Notes: generated by a model from the sequence alone, not told the origin. Numbered from the stretch's first letter, positions 9,891 to 21,454 are shown. The stretch: 64,000 nucleotides of DNA from Cycas panzhihuaensis (GCA_023213395.1 CM041465.1:208947741-209011740), one strand, 5' to 3'. Numbers and translations: made by a program.

Positions 9891-10111
9891 TTTTTAGGCA
9901 CTTATTCAACTTGTGCCTATCTCAAATTTTTGCACTATCAAGCTATTCTTAGAACTTACATTGTCTATATATTTCATGTATTAACCTATGTTCTTTGAAG
10001 AGAATTCAGTGAGAATTTTGAAAGTTGTAATTCACTAGCATTTTCTTAATTCTTGTTGTGTATGCATGTGGTTAATGTTGTGAGTTCTACTCTAACTCCA
10101 ATTCTCTTACA
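9891..10111 (+). repeat. 5' LTR of copia B, 5'-truncated
   Basis: These 221 bp match 13062-13282, the 3' part of the downstream LTR, base for base in length and with few changes (TTTTTAGGCACTTATTC ... CTCTTACA). The first ~183 bp of the LTR are missing at the junction with copia A. The primer site follows directly. Confidence 0.85.
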
Positions 10112-10126
10112 TGGTATCAAAGTTAT
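10112..10126 (+). other. Primer binding site of copia B
   Basis: TGGTATCAAAGTTATG directly follows the LTR terminus ..TTACA. It matches the copia initiator-Met tRNA site TGGTATCAGAGC with small changes. Confidence 0.75.
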
Positions 10127-10998
10127 GTTGGTTAACCTTTGTCCTTCTCATGTTAGCAGATTTCTAAGAAAAAATTGTAGAGATAGGATTGTTTGAAGCA
10201 AATATTTGAGAAAAATCAATAAAGATTTAATTGTTTGAAGCAATTGCTTTATGGGTGTGTTAGACTCTTCCTCTAGGCATGGTCCGTTGTTCTGTGAACA
10301 TTTATGGCTCTATGAGTTTGTATGGCTCTCTTAAGTGTGATTCAAGTCCATAGGCATGAGTACAACCTTGTGGATGTATTTCAGTTGATTGTTTTTTGCA
10401 AATTAGAGTGTAAATCTCTTATGCAAACATTCTTGCAATGCAAAATAGTGCACAGGCCACCTACAATTGGTTGTTTGCATTAAATCACGTTGTAAGTAGC
10501 CATCATATGCTCTCAGTCGACTGTGTATCCAATTGGAGATTTGATGATGAATTGCAAGCAAAACACATCACAAAACCATAGTAATAGGGTACTCAAAATG
10601 ATTCTCATGTCATGAAGAGTCTACGCATGAAGTTTCATCAGATTATAATGCCTGCATAACAAGATATTGTGATTTAAAGCTCCAAAAAGTCGTTGCTCAA
10701 TATACATAGGTTTTTGTTTTTGAAAAATAAAAAATTTTCAAACTTTTATAACCTATACAAATAAGAATATTCTTATTTTAATTTACCTTTTCAACTAAAG
10801 TTAAGTGATGTAAAGATATTTTAACCTTTATTAATCATTTTGACTTCTGAAAAATGTGTTTTCACTATAATGTTTGCCTTTTTAAATCTTTAGAATTTGT
10901 ACATGACCTTGCAGTCACTGAGTAATAATCTTTGCTCACACTTGCAATTATTTATATCTCGTTTACAAGTATCTCTCATTTTTTATTAAATTTTTATA
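10127..10998 (+). other. Copia B leader, no coding signal
   Basis: AT-rich stretch between the primer site and the gag remnant. I see no reading frame of note; relatives in this family (E, G) also have long leaders here. Confidence 0.5.
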
Positions 10999-11260
10999 AT
11001 GGCTTCTTTGAAAATTGTTGGCTGTAATTTGTTTGAATCACAAAAAGTGGATGGGAAAACTATGTAATTTGGAAATTTAAAGTTTTTGATATTTTAGCCT
11101 TGCGTAAGCAAAAAGAGATTGGAAGATAGAAATCTTAGAGCATTGGCAATCATAAACTTGTCACTTTTTGATGAGCTAATTAGTTTTCTTCAATGCAAGG
11201 ATTTTTGTAGGTGAAACATGGAAGACCCTTAAGGATCTATTTCAGATGAACGTTTGTCCT
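10999..11260 (+). pseudogene. Copia B gag N-terminal remnant
   Basis: From the ATG at 10999 the plus strand encodes MASLKIVGCNLFESQKVDG, then KNYVIWKFKVFDILALRK after a one-base break. It clearly parallels the Gag start of copia E (SQKLDGKNYVIWKFKISNIL, minus strand near 40200). Gag homology fades after GETWKTLKDLF at about 11235. Stops in between show it is dead. Confidence 0.75.
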
Positions 11261-12480
11261 ATGGAATATTAAGTGGGCATCTCCTTTGAAACTTGCTTCC
11301 ACTCTTCGTCTTATGTTGGTGGATTTATAAAGGGGAGTTGACTTGTTTTTGGCTTGGCAGTTGGAATTGCAATGAGATGATTACAGGTTTGGAGAATTGG
11401 GCATGGAGGCCTTATGGGCATCCAACGGCAAAAGTGGATGTGTTTTGGCTTTGCACTAGATTCACTAGATGAGATTTTCTATTGTTAGAATCCTATTGAA
11501 CTACCTGGGGCCTTTATGAACATGTTGTGAGTTCTAATACTAAAAATATGATTGATTTCAAACTGTAATGTGTAGGAAAAGGCTATTTTTGTATTGTTGG
11601 TTGATGGTATTCTACTTGAGAAGGTTCAATAGGCTGTGGAAAATAGCTATCATAATCTCTCAAAAACTAACAACATGTAGGCTCATGAAAATTTTCTGAA
11701 GACCACTACACACAACAAGGTATGCAATTGAAAACACTTGCAAGCTGCATGTTGGATGAGCTTGTTAAGAGTTTGTTGGACTTGAAGAGAAGCTCAATGG
11801 AGAATCTTGTGAGCCATGAAGGCTTGGCTAGAGAAAAGGGTAGTGGCCTTGATATGGAAGTCGAGTTGTGGTATAAGGCAGTCCAGAATCTGTTCATGAC
11901 ACAGAACAAGACACAAGTCTTGTAAAATATTTATGGCTCTAACTCTCCTTATTTGAAAAAGTCAAAGGAGATAAGAGAAATTTGTTTCTATAGGAAAAAT
12001 TATAGGGTATATCACACTTAATAGCTTGGATGAGGGCTATCATATTTTTGTAACAAGATAGATTGACCTCAACCCCTTTCCTTTGATGAGGTGGATGACT
12101 TATTGTTGCACGAAGAGTAGCGAATTGTTTGTTATGGTGATGATAGTGGTAGTGTTGTGGTGTTTTCATTAAATTTTGAAAAGAACACACCTAACAATTC
12201 TATAAAGCAACAATCACAAGGCAGCAACAATAATGCACAAAAATCAAAGCATGACACTGTATATCAATATTGTGACATTTGGAGAAGCGAAGATCAGGAG
12301 CATGGTATTCACACATTGATGATCATATTATCTCTCTTAGATTCACTAAACGTAAATCTTATATGTATTGCATGAGGATGATGAAATCCTTTTTCCCTTT
12401 GTACAAGTAACCAATGGGTAATCTCATTTATTTGGCTAACACTAGGCCTAATCAACATTAGGATATGCATTTGCACTTAG
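11261..12480 (+). other. Copia B middle: unrecognised sequence in place of protease-integrase-RT
   Basis: Between gag and RNase H remnants, where about 3 kb of pol should lie, there are only 1.2 kb without recognisable pol motifs. It holds a 67-codon plus-strand open frame (11722-11925, containing LASCMLDELVKSLLDLKRSS) and a stretch reading FGELGMEALWASNGKSGC at about 11390. I do not recognise either; they may be captured host DNA or badly decayed pol. The pol genes must have been lost by deletion or replacement. Confidence 0.45.
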
Positions 12481-12878
12481 TTTTGGTTTGATTTTTTGGA
12501 GTAGTAAGAAACAATCTCAAGTTTCTTTGTCTTCTCCCAAGGTAGAGCAACAGTTACAACCTGTGAAGCCATTTGGCTTATAGGGTTTCTTAACCACTTT
12601 GGACTTGTTCATGGTGAACCTACTCCATTCTTTTGTGGCAACCAAGGTGCCATACAACTATTGAAGAATCCTATTTTCCATGTAAGAACAAGGCATGTGG
12701 AATATTCACCATCATTTTCTTTGAGAGCAAGTGGAGCATGGCACAATTGCATTGATCTATTGTCCCACACAAAATAAAATTGCTAATATTCCCATTCAAT
12801 CTTTATGTCGTGAGAAGTTTGAAATACTCAAAACACTAATATTCTTGAGAGAAAATGAACTTAACATTATGGGAGGGT
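12481..12878 (+). pseudogene. Copia B RNase H remnant and polypurine tract
   Basis: Plus-strand fragments of the copia RNase H end: SKKQSQVSLSS, HHHFL, EQVEHGTIALIYCPTQNKIA, then REKFEILKTL and [11 protein letters not shown]. The last motif is shared exactly with copia E. The polypurine tract CATTATGGGAGGG at 12866-12878 directly precedes the 3' LTR. Stops and shifts are frequent. Confidence 0.75.
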
Positions 12879-13282
12879 GTTAGAATTAATATATGTTCTC
12901 ATTTAATGTTCACTTAAGTTCATTTTCATGTTAGTAGAATATTCCTCACATGGAATATTCTAGCTCAAAACACTTATTGTGAAAGGTGAATAAAAATAAG
13001 AGGTGAGCCAAGATAAAGTGGGTTGTCATCTTGTGTCTGTTGGCATACAGTGCCTACCATATTTTTAGGCACTTATTCAACTTGTGTCTATCTCAAATTT
13101 AGCCACTATCAAGCTATTCTCAGAACTTACATAGTCTATATATTTCATGTATTAGATTATGTTCTTCAAAAAAAATTCAATGAGAATTTAGAAAGTTGTG
13201 ATTCACTAGCATTTTCTCATTTCTTGTTGCGCATGCATGTGTCTAATGTTGTGGGTTTTGCTCTAACTCCAATTCTCTTACA
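12879..13282 (+). repeat. 3' LTR of copia B
   Basis: 404-bp LTR, TGTTAGAATTAATAT to CTCTTACA, bounded by the polypurine tract. Its last 221 bp match the truncated 5' LTR. Its first part resembles the LTR of E in sense orientation (TGTTAGAAGTAATG), including a GAATATTC-containing segment, so B and E belong to one family. Confidence 0.85.
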
Positions 13283-13690
13283 CGTTTAAGCCTGGTGCAC
13301 AAACAAGATATGTCAAAAGTTGAACATATTAAATTATGTTTGGTTTGCTTGTCAAACTAGAAGATTAGGGAAAATTTTGGCATTTTGCAATTCAATGGTT
13401 CAATTAAATATGCTATCAAATGGTTACAAGAGTTAGATGATTATTTTGTGTTTCAAAACATTATAGATGATGAAGAATAAGTATTATGTGCCACATTGCA
13501 CATGTACAAAATGGCATTTAATTAGTGGCGAAAGTGGTCACAAGAGCAGAAAAACGAGAATCGTATAACTTGGGAATTATTTTTGGCAGTATTTAAGGAT
13601 CATTTCAAAGACGAAAATGACACTATTATTACTGAAATACAAACTCGAGATGTAACCCCAAAGAAAGTTTAGTATGTCAAAAGAAGACGA
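13283..13690 (+). pseudogene. Ty3/gypsy gag remnant (element M)
   Basis: About 13400-13690 on the plus strand translates, with one internal stop, to a retrotransposon gag core: KWLQELDDYFVFQNIIDDEE, LCATLHMYKMAFN, WRKWSQEQKNENRITWELF and FKDHFKDENDTIITEIQTRD. This is the plant gypsy capsid pattern (WL..LE.YF ... A..W...). It is distinct from the gags of G1 and J. No LTR or pol could be attached to it. Confidence 0.65.
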
Positions 13691-15201
13691 AAAAAACGAA
13701 AGATTTCCTTGCCAAGCATCATTTGGATATCAATCAAAATTAGAATCTTCCCCAAAGTTGATAAGCCTCAATGACACACTCTTGTTGGCATTAGTTGAAA
13801 AAGAGAAAAAGTTAACAGAGAAACAAGCAACAAGGCATGCATAAGGGAAACTCAACTAAAAAAGAATGTCATGATAAAGAAAATAATATGACTATAATAG
13901 ATACTTGAGAATGTGATCACAAATGCAAAAATATCCACAAGAAAAAGGCAATCAAAATCCTATAACAATAGGAAATCAGGTTACAAATATCAAGATGAAG
14001 GAATTAAATACTAGTAAGAACAAACTAGTTATTGTAAGTTGGATAGCTTAAAAAAAAATTACTTGAAGTTGGATAGCTAAAAGAAAAACTATTGCTCCTA
14101 TATGCACTAACTATCTACCTAATAAAAAATATTATGGGTATAAGCCTAATTAGTCATCTTCTCATGCATATGGTAATTTGAAAGTTCAAAAAAAGCCCCT
14201 ACACATGTAGATGAAGAAAACAATTAGAGAATTTGAAAGAAATTTATCCCTATTTCTATCCATACTCTCCATATCAATTCCAAATCCACTACTGTAAATA
14301 TAGAAGATGTTAATAACAAACAAGAACCTAATATATGAATATCTTGTCAAGCCCTTCCATCACTAGAAAAACATCCTAGGGAAGAATTCACAACCGACAC
14401 TGGAAGTAAGAAACAAGGTACACTTACCAATAATAGGAAATCAAATTTTGAAGCTAATAATAAAGGATCAAAAGAGTTGACCAAAGATACTAACGTAAAT
14501 TTCAAGTTACATGAGAAAGATATAGTATTAGCATTTCAATATCACTCGACCATTATATTTCCAAGATTCTCTCTTTCCAAAATCATCATTAGTATCCCTT
14601 TTTTCCCTCTCACAGCTAAAGGAACCTCATTAGACATCTCTACATTTCATGTTCAAAGTATGATAGAAAATTGACAAAATTCTCAGGAAATCAAGGACTG
14701 TATACCTAATTATTATCAATTAATTCCCTTCTCAGTGATTTAAACTCCATTTTATATCAACTCTTGCCAATTGTCCAATCATAATTTTGAGTGGAAGATC
14801 TCCTAGGAAGTATTGACAACATTATACAAAGTAGGCAAAAGGGTTATGACAATCTCACATGGTCAGAGAGCACATCAAAACCAAAGACAATGGTCAATAA
14901 TTCCATATTTAATAAACAATTATCCATTAACCAGGGAAACACATCTCTTGCATTTCATACTAAACATTTCTTTTGTAGTTCAAATCAACATGTGAATTTA
15001 GCAAATCTATACAACATTATGCTCCTCACACGAGGTCTATTCCATTCAAGTAGCCTTAGACGACAAAGACTTTCAAGAGGGGAAAGTTTGTAATGAGCTT
15101 AATTAGTAGGTAATTGAGCATTGATAAGATTATTTACAAAAGGAGTCATGAGTCATGACTTCTCTATATTCATTGATATATATATTGGACAAATATAATT
15201 T
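13691..15201. other. Unassigned AT-rich region
   Basis: Lys/Asn-rich translations continue from the gag remnant to about 14470. Short plus-strand frames at 14477-14674 and 14791-15093 show no motif I recognise. It may be the remaining interior of element M. Confidence 0.35.
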
Positions 15202-15394
15202 TGTAGCATCAATTCATTTAATATTAATTAGTATATCTTTGGATATTTGGGTCCTCAGCCATATTTGTCTCCTATCTACAAGTGTGACCATCCCAACTCA
15301 CCCCAGAGTTATTATATAACCAACTAGCCCACTAATCACACATTAATTAATATTCATAATGATCCATACATTCATTAAACATTAGCTTCCAACA
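15202..15394 (-). repeat. 3' LTR of element H/I
   Basis: The minus strand reads TGTTGGAAGCTAATG from 15394, preceded by the purine tract ATTATGGGGGAG (15395-15406 on the plus strand as C-run). The last ~95 bp on the plus strand closely match the LTR at 30880-31074; the first half does not align well. The low boundary (TGTAGC at 15202) is inferred from length. Confidence 0.55.
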
Positions 15395-15929
15395 CTCCCC
15401 CATAATGTTTAGTTTGTAACAATAAATAACTTCTACCAAAAACTAACTTTTGTTCCCTTGATGCATCACAATCCAAACTATGTCACTTGGTTGCTTATAC
15501 CTGCACTTCATTCTTGAATATGTTGCTGACATCCATATAAAGATATCACCACCCACCAAATCACATGGGTAACAACCTCTATGTTTGCCAGTCGTCTAGA
15601 TAATGCCTTCATGTACATGATTCATTAGCGCTGAGTAGACTTTCTTCAAGTCCACTTCACCAACACGTATCGTGGGAGTAGGCCAAACTATGTGACTAGA
15701 TAGATACCTATGCATAACTCAAGTGCACAACATAAGAGTAGCAATAATGTTGATCTCGCCTTTTATCCTATGAAACTTGGCATCAAACAACTAACTAAAA
15801 CATGGTCACTAACATCATCATCGACCCTCCAGTCAAAACACATCACCAATGGCTTCTTCAAGCCAAAGCACGCAACAACATACAATAACCCTTCATACAC
15901 GAGTTTATTACAAAGGTGTACATCATTAA
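15395..15929 (-). other. Interior of element H/I, first segment
   Basis: Follows the polypurine tract of the H/I LTR. I find no RNase H or other pol motif on the minus strand, unlike all other copia copies here. It is interrupted at 15929 by chromovirus J (target duplication ATTAA) and should continue at 21455. Confidence 0.45.
15925..15929. repeat. Target site duplication of J (ATTAA), left copy
   Basis: ATTAA precedes the left LTR of J and recurs at 21455-21459 after the right LTR. Confidence 0.85.
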
Positions 15930-16390
15930 TGAAGCGAACAACTTCCTCTATCACTCGTTGACTTCCAAATCGTCTATGAAAAATCCGCTAAAAAGTTATT
16001 AATGGTAGAAAAAATACAAAAAATAGTAAATACACCAGTCAAAATAGATAAGGGATGTAATCCGCAGTTCTAGCCAATACTGCTCGGAATACACTTGTTT
16101 CACCCAATATCGTGCTTGAGATGGCCAACCCTCTTTGAGGAGAGGTTACCTCCAAAAATTTCAGTCCAAATAGATGAGCTAACTACAGCCCTAAAAGTTG
16201 AGTTTATGCTAAGAGAACACAACCACATGATGATTTGGAATGGGGACTCCAACCCCTATATATAGAGACATTTAATCTTCTAAAGGAAGTCAGCCAAAAA
16301 TGAGAGTTCACTGAGACTTAACCTAACATGAAGTCGGCCAGAAGACAGGCTATGACTGGTCAAGGTAGGAGAGGAATTAGGAATGTAACA
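15930..16390 (-). repeat. 3' LTR of J
   Basis: Minus strand TGTTACATTCC (16390) to CGCTTCA (15930). Near-identical layout to 20993-21454. A strong TATA-like box (CTATATATAG on the plus strand near 16255) lies about one third in from the 5' end of the LTR. Confidence 0.9.
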
Positions 16391-16439
16391 AGTCCCTTCC
16401 CTCTAAAATATGCTTTGACCTCAAAGCATAGATAGATTT

Positions 16440-16983
16440 GGATGTTGTTGCATCCATTCTTTTGATTCCCATGTAGTATCATCTAAATCTAAAGTCTTCC
16501 ACTTAATGAGGTATTCTTTGACCTTCCTAGATTGTAATTCTTTTGTTCTTATTTGTAAATCCCCTGTAGTTCAAAGATAATCTTCCCTTCTTCATCTAAC
16601 TCAGGGACTATTGTTTGAGGGGTTACCTTTTCCCCTATCTTCTTCTTAAGGCAAGAGACGTGAAAAACATTATGGATCTTGCTTCCTAGTGGTAATGCTA
16701 GTTGGTAAGCTACTTCCCCAATTTTCCCAGTAATTTGATAAGGTCTGAAGAATCGTGGTGCTAATTTTTGCCTATTTGTTTGTTTCATTGATGATTGCTT
16801 GTAAGGTTGGAGTCTTAGAAAGACCCAGTCTCCAACTATGAAATTTCTTTCAAATCTTTTGGTATCATCTTGTTGTTTCATTTTGTACCGTGTTGTATTT
16901 AAATTGTCTTCCAAATCCTCATTGTTTTCTCCATCTATTCTTGGTGTTCGCGTACTGCTTATACCTATGATATTTTCATCCAT
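16440..16983 (-). pseudogene. J integrase C-terminus and chromodomain
   Basis: The minus-strand frame 16549-16983 encodes the integrase C-terminal module: KRFERNFIVGDWVFLRLQPY, KLAPRFFRPYQITGKIGEVA, YQLALPLGSKIHNVFHVS. Directly after it, with a stop between, about 16440-16560 reads RKVKEYLIKWKTLDLDDTTW, the core of a chromodomain (aromatic cage and W..L). Chromodomains target integration of such elements to marked chromatin. This identifies J as a chromovirus. Confidence 0.85.
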
Positions 16984-17651
16984 GAGAGTATAGATGGTGG
17001 CTCATACCCACATAATGCCTGGAAAGGTGTCATTTTTGTTGCCGTGTGGTAAGTGGTATTGTATCACCATTCAACGAAATGGAGCCATCGATGCCATTGA
17101 GTTTGCTTATCAAAAGAAAAGTTCCTTAAATATCCTTCTAAACACTTGTTGACTGCTTCTGTCTGGCCATATGATTGCGGACGGTAGGCTGTACTCATAT
17201 TTAATTTTGTTCTTGCTAATTTGAATAGATCTTGCCAAAAATGGCTTGTGAACTTTGGATCCTAATCACTAATTATAATTTTGGGAAGCCCATGCAAACG
17301 ATGTATCTCCCTCATGTATATCTCTGCTATTTGACTTGCTTTTGCCGTTAATTGTGTGCCCCTGAAATGTGCGCATTTGGTTAACCTGTCTACAACTACA
17401 AAGATGGCATCTTTCCCTTCAGACCGTGGGAGTCTCGTGATAAAGTCTATTGAGATTTCTTCCCACTTTTGATGTGGAATAGGTAATGGTTGTAGTAATC
17501 CTAGACTCTTTACGTATTCATTCTTGTTCTGTTGGCATGAATCGCATTCAGATACATAGTTGAGGACATCTGCTTTTATTCCCTTCCAATAAAAAAAAAT
17601 TTGTATCTTCCAATATGTTTTATCTATTCTTGTATGTCTTGTTGTTGGCAC
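16984..17651 (-). pseudogene. J integrase zinc domain and catalytic core
   Basis: 17262-17651 is open on the minus strand and carries YWKGIKADVLNYVSECDSCQ (H2C2 zinc-binding end), then the core: KWEEISIDFITRLPRSEGKD and FVVVDRLTKCAHF, with LHGLPKIIISD at its end. A stop follows ISD. The remainder, with AYRPQSYGQTEAVN and YNTTYHTATKMTPFQALCGY, reads on to about 16990 with breaks. The D,D35E residues appear present across the fragments. Confidence 0.85.
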
Positions 17652-19400
17652 CTAGTGAGCTTCTTCTAATATGGCCTCCTTTACTTTAGAAACTGTCAGG
17701 ATAAATATCTTCCCCTTTCTTAGAATTAATTCTCCTTGTAATTCAAACTTGTAAGGCTTTTGGTCCTTAATTCCTTCTAATATCTTCTGTGAAAGTGGAT
17801 TGCTCTTATATTCCTTGATCAACTCTTGAGTCTAGCTGGGTGTGGCTATTGATATTGCTTTCAACGAAACTTCCTCATTGTTGCCCCCAGATAGTCTTGA
17901 GAGAGCATCTACAATGACATTTTCTTTACCCTTCTTATATACTATACTGAAATCAAATGGTTGAAGGTTGCTGACCCATTTTTGTTGTTCGTCTGATAGT
18001 GTCTTCTAGTTTAAGAAATATTTAAGACTGTTGTGATTTGTTCAAACTATAAACTTATTCCCTAATAAGTACTACCACCATTGGTGTATGGCATGCATGT
18101 TTGCCAATATTTCTTTGTCGTAAATAGGTTTGAGCTTCTCCCTATTATTTAATTTCCTACTTTCATAAGCAATGGGTCATTCGTTTTGAATTAGTACTGC
18201 CCCTATTCCAAATCTTGAAGCGTCGCATTCCAATATGAACGGTTATGAAAAATATAATGTTGCTAGAACTGGAGCTGTGACCATTGCTTTCTTGAGTTCT
18301 TCGAAAGCACTTTCTGCTCGTGGATTCCATACAAAAGCGTCCTCTTTTATAAGGTCCATTAATAAGGATGCAATGTGAGCATATCCCTTTATAAATTTTT
18401 GAAGAAATCCTGCTGCTCCTAGGAAACTCCTTAGTCCTGTCACATTTTTCGGTACTGGCTAATTAATAATGACCTGAATCTTTTTTGGATCTATTTTTAT
18501 CCCTTCCTTTGTGATAATATGGCCTAAATATTCTAGATCTTCTTTTCCAAATGTACATTTCTTTTGATTTTCATAGAATTGATTGGACTACAGGATTTGT
18601 AGTACTGCTTTGATATGGTCTAGATGCTCTTCCCATGTTTTACTATAGATCAGAATGTCATCGAAGAAGACTAGCACAAATATCTGCAAAAGTGGTTTGA
18701 GAATTGAATTTATAGTGCTCTAAAAAGTTATTGGGGCATTTGTCAACCCAAACGGCATGACTTTAAACTCAAATAGTCCCTCATGCGTACAAAAAGTTGT
18801 TTTGTATATATCTTCCTCTCTAATACGAATCTGATAATACCCTAATCGTAAGTCGATTTTTGAGAAACATTGCGCTCAGTGTATTTCGTCTAATAAATCA
18901 TCTATCCATGGGATAGGATAATGGTTCTTACCGTTAATTTGTTCAACCCTCAATAGTCTACACACATCCTATATGATCCATCTTTTTTTGGATTGACCAT
19001 AACCGATGATGTAAATGGGCTTGACTTAATAATTCCCTTGTGATATTTTTAATTTCTCTTTTTAGATGATAGGCTAGCCTGTATGGTTGGATATTTATTG
19101 GAGTTGCCCTGGGTACTAGCTCAATGGAATGTTGATAATCTCATTGTGGAGGGAGCCCTAGGGTTATTCAAATGCTACTCTATGCTCATCTATGATTTTT
19201 TGCACCTCTATTTGGTACATCTTCTATCGCTATCTTTTAACAAGTCAATATATATGCCGATGGATTCTTCTTCAATATTTTTTCCATGCGATGCAAAGAT
19301 ACCAGTTGTCCTAGAGGTGTGGGCAGTGCCTGTAATCTATATTTGCACCCTTTGTGACAAAAACACATGAATTGGGTCATATAGTTGGTAACTATATTAC
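17652..19400 (-). pseudogene. J RNase H and reverse transcriptase, heavily mutated
   Basis: On the minus strand, fragments of gypsy RNase H and RT: near 18243-18443 the connection segment TGLRSFLGAAGFLQKFIKGY and ESAFEELKKAMVTAPVLA; near 18640-18700 the RT active-site region encoded by ...LVFFDDILIYS-like codons (FFDD box); near 18740-18800 [10 protein letters not shown]-like residues; near 18880-18990 the IDDLLDE and [10 protein letters not shown]-like region. Stops occur about every 100-200 bp, so only the order and motifs identify the domains. Confidence 0.75.
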
Positions 19401-19416
19401 CCAAGGTCTATAACCA

Positions 19417-19671
19417 CTAAATTCCCAAGACTGCATCTACTCCTCCTATAGGCATTGCAAACATACATGTATTTACTGAATAGTCTCCAATTTGAAGATT
19501 CACCTTCTGACAGTAGCCTCCACAAGGAGTGGTTTTCTCGTTTGTTATGGATACTTGAAAAGATATCAAAGATTGTATTTTTAGTCCTAACTTCTTTGTT
19601 GTGGCCCTGTTGATAAAGTTGTGCATGCTGCCGCTATCCACAAGTATGGCAACTAGAGCTCCTTTGATCAT
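19417..19671 (-). pseudogene. J aspartic protease
   Basis: An 84-codon minus-strand frame with the retropepsin motif LVAILVDSGSMHNFI (catalytic DSG, usually followed by ATHNFI in plants) and the C-terminal GGVDAVLGI, where the full family has LG.(P/D)WL. Chromovirus proteases process Gag-Pol. Frames on both sides are broken. Confidence 0.85.
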
Positions 19672-19719
19672 CCCTTGGAACCTAAAGGTTTGGGGTGTAA
19701 CACTTTGTCCCGTTATGAC

Positions 19720-19950
19720 TTATAGTGAGATTTGAACATTCTTAGTATTGACTTCTAAAAGTTCATCTACATTTGCTTCCTCTTCTTGGGTTTGATTTAC
19801 TTCTTCCTGCTCTTCGTCTGGTATTTCTACTTCGTCATTATTGATCATGAATACCTTCTTCTCAGGACATTGGTGTTCTCCATTCCACTTTCCTCCACAT
19901 TTAAAACAGGTCCCTTTTTCGAGATGTTCAACTTTGCTTGTTTCGTTCAT
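19720..19950 (-). pseudogene. J zinc knuckle and acidic linker
   Basis: The minus-strand frame begins KVEHLEKGTCFKCGGKWNG and continues EHQCP: the CX2C..HxC knuckle typical of this chromovirus branch (CFKCGEK..P.HQC). A Glu-rich linker (DEEQEEVNQTQEEEANVDE) leads into the protease. Confidence 0.82.
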
Positions 19951-20029
19951 GTCTTTTATTGCTACCGGTGGGTTTACTTTTGTGCCTGCTCTGGTCCAAT
20001 TTGGATTGGATTCCTATCACTAGTATGAT

Positions 20030-20560
20030 TTGGTTCTACGCGACTAGATAGACCTATGCTCTCTAAATTCTGCTTCAATGTTCTTCGCATACTGGATTGC
20101 CTCATGAATATTTGAGGGGTTCATATTCTTAATACAAAATCTAATTGTTCTCTTTAATCCATTGATGTATATCTCCAAAATATATTCTGCTGGTATTCAT
20201 TCTAGTATTAGACATTGAAGCATCTGGAATTGCTGGGTGTATTCTTGAACTATTCCGTTTTGTTGTAATCTTGTTAACTAAGCAAAATAGTCAGTATTCC
20301 AAGAATCTTCGTACTGTTTTATTAATCCTGCTTTTAGATAGTCCCATGATTCTAGATGGACCAAATTGTTCTTTCGCCACCAATAAAACCATTCTAACGC
20401 CCTTCCATACAAATATAGAGATGCTATCGATATCTTTTCCTTATCTGATAGTTCATATACCTGGAAGTATGTTTCCATTTGCAATAACCAACTCTAGATG
20501 TTCCTTAATATTTCTGGATCAAATTTTTCCAGTGTAAATTTGGTTCCCCTAAGATCCTGA
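20030..20560 (-). pseudogene. J gag (capsid) remnant
   Basis: 20278-20484 on the minus strand encodes METYFQVYELSDKEKISIAS and LYLYGRALEWFYWWRKN, then WDYLKAGLIKQYEDSW, the canonical retrotransposon gag core. The 3' continuation (20030-20277) has YIQQFQ and NQLCSQ-like codons with stops. Confidence 0.8.
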
Positions 20561-20992
20561 TCTAAGTGGGAATTCCTTTGATTCCGTCGTTCGTAGGTGA
20601 AACCCCTAAATCTTCTTAAGCTCTTTTGTTGTTCGTTCCCCTAGTTTTCTTGATCTGGGGATTCTTCATTGAATTCTCCCATGTCTTGATGTTTCTTTAC
20701 TGATGACTCTCCTTCTTGTAGATCCAACCTCTTATTTAAGTTTCAAACGAAACTTGGATGCTTTTCATTGAAGTGATAAGTTCTGATAATAAGTGAGATA
20801 ATACTTATCCTACTTCCTTCTGCTTCTGTTATTTTTGTCTGCCGGTTCACCATCTTGTTTGAGACGAGGCTTTTCCATGACCTTAGATCTGTCCCAGGGG
20901 GGGAGGGCGGGGTGGGGGGCGGCAGAATGTGGTCGAATTTTTTTTCAATTTATCTTTGGATTCCTATTTCGAAACAAAGCTTTGATACTACT
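20561..20992 (-). other. J gag 5' part and leader, with a G-quadruplex-like run
   Basis: Between the gag core and the 5' LTR. On the plus strand 20897-20922 is G7-A-G3-C-G4-T-G6-C-GG, four G-tracts with single-base loops. The primer site lies at about 20973-20991 (minus strand AGTAGTATCAAAGCTTTG, a changed TGGTATCAGAGC). No intact frame. Confidence 0.6.
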
Positions 20993-21454
20993 TGAAGCGA
21001 ACAACTTCCTCTATCACTCGTTGACTTCCAAATTGTCTATGAAAAGTTCATTGAAAAGTTACTAATGGTAGCAAAAGTACAAAAAATAGTAAATACACCA
21101 GTCAAAATGGATAAGGGATGCAATCCGCAAGGCTAGCCAATACTACTCGGAATATGCTTGTTTCACCCAATCCGTGCTTGAGATGGCCAACCCTCTTCGG
21201 GGTGAGGTTACCTCCAGAAATTGAAGCCCAAATGGGCGAGCTAATTGCAGCCCTAAAAGCCGAGTTTATGCTAAGAGAACACAACCACATGATGATTTGG
21301 AATGGGGACTCCAACTCCTATATATAGAGACATTTAATCTTCTAAAGGAAGTCAGCCAAAAATGAGATAGTTCACTGAGACTGAACCTAACATGAAGTCA
21401 ACTAGAAGACAGGCTATGACTGGTCAAGGTAGGAGAGAAATTGGGAATGTAACA
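20993..21454 (-). repeat. 5' LTR of J
   Basis: Pairs with 15930-16390; TGTTACATTCC at 21454 and CGCTTCA at 20993 on the minus strand. About 38 differences in 460 positions by hand. TATA-like CTATATATAG on the plus strand near 21320. Confidence 0.9.

Larger units (their letters stand above)
15930..21454 (-). mobile_element. Chromovirus J (Ty3/gypsy), complete but inactive
   Basis: 5,525-bp element bounded by two LTRs (461 and 462 bp, about 8% different by hand count) and the duplication ATTAA. On the minus strand the order is 5' LTR, primer site, gag, zinc knuckle, protease, RT, RNase H, integrase, chromodomain, 3' LTR, as in plant chromoviruses. Every domain carries stops or shifts. It sits inside element H/I. 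Confidence 0.9.
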
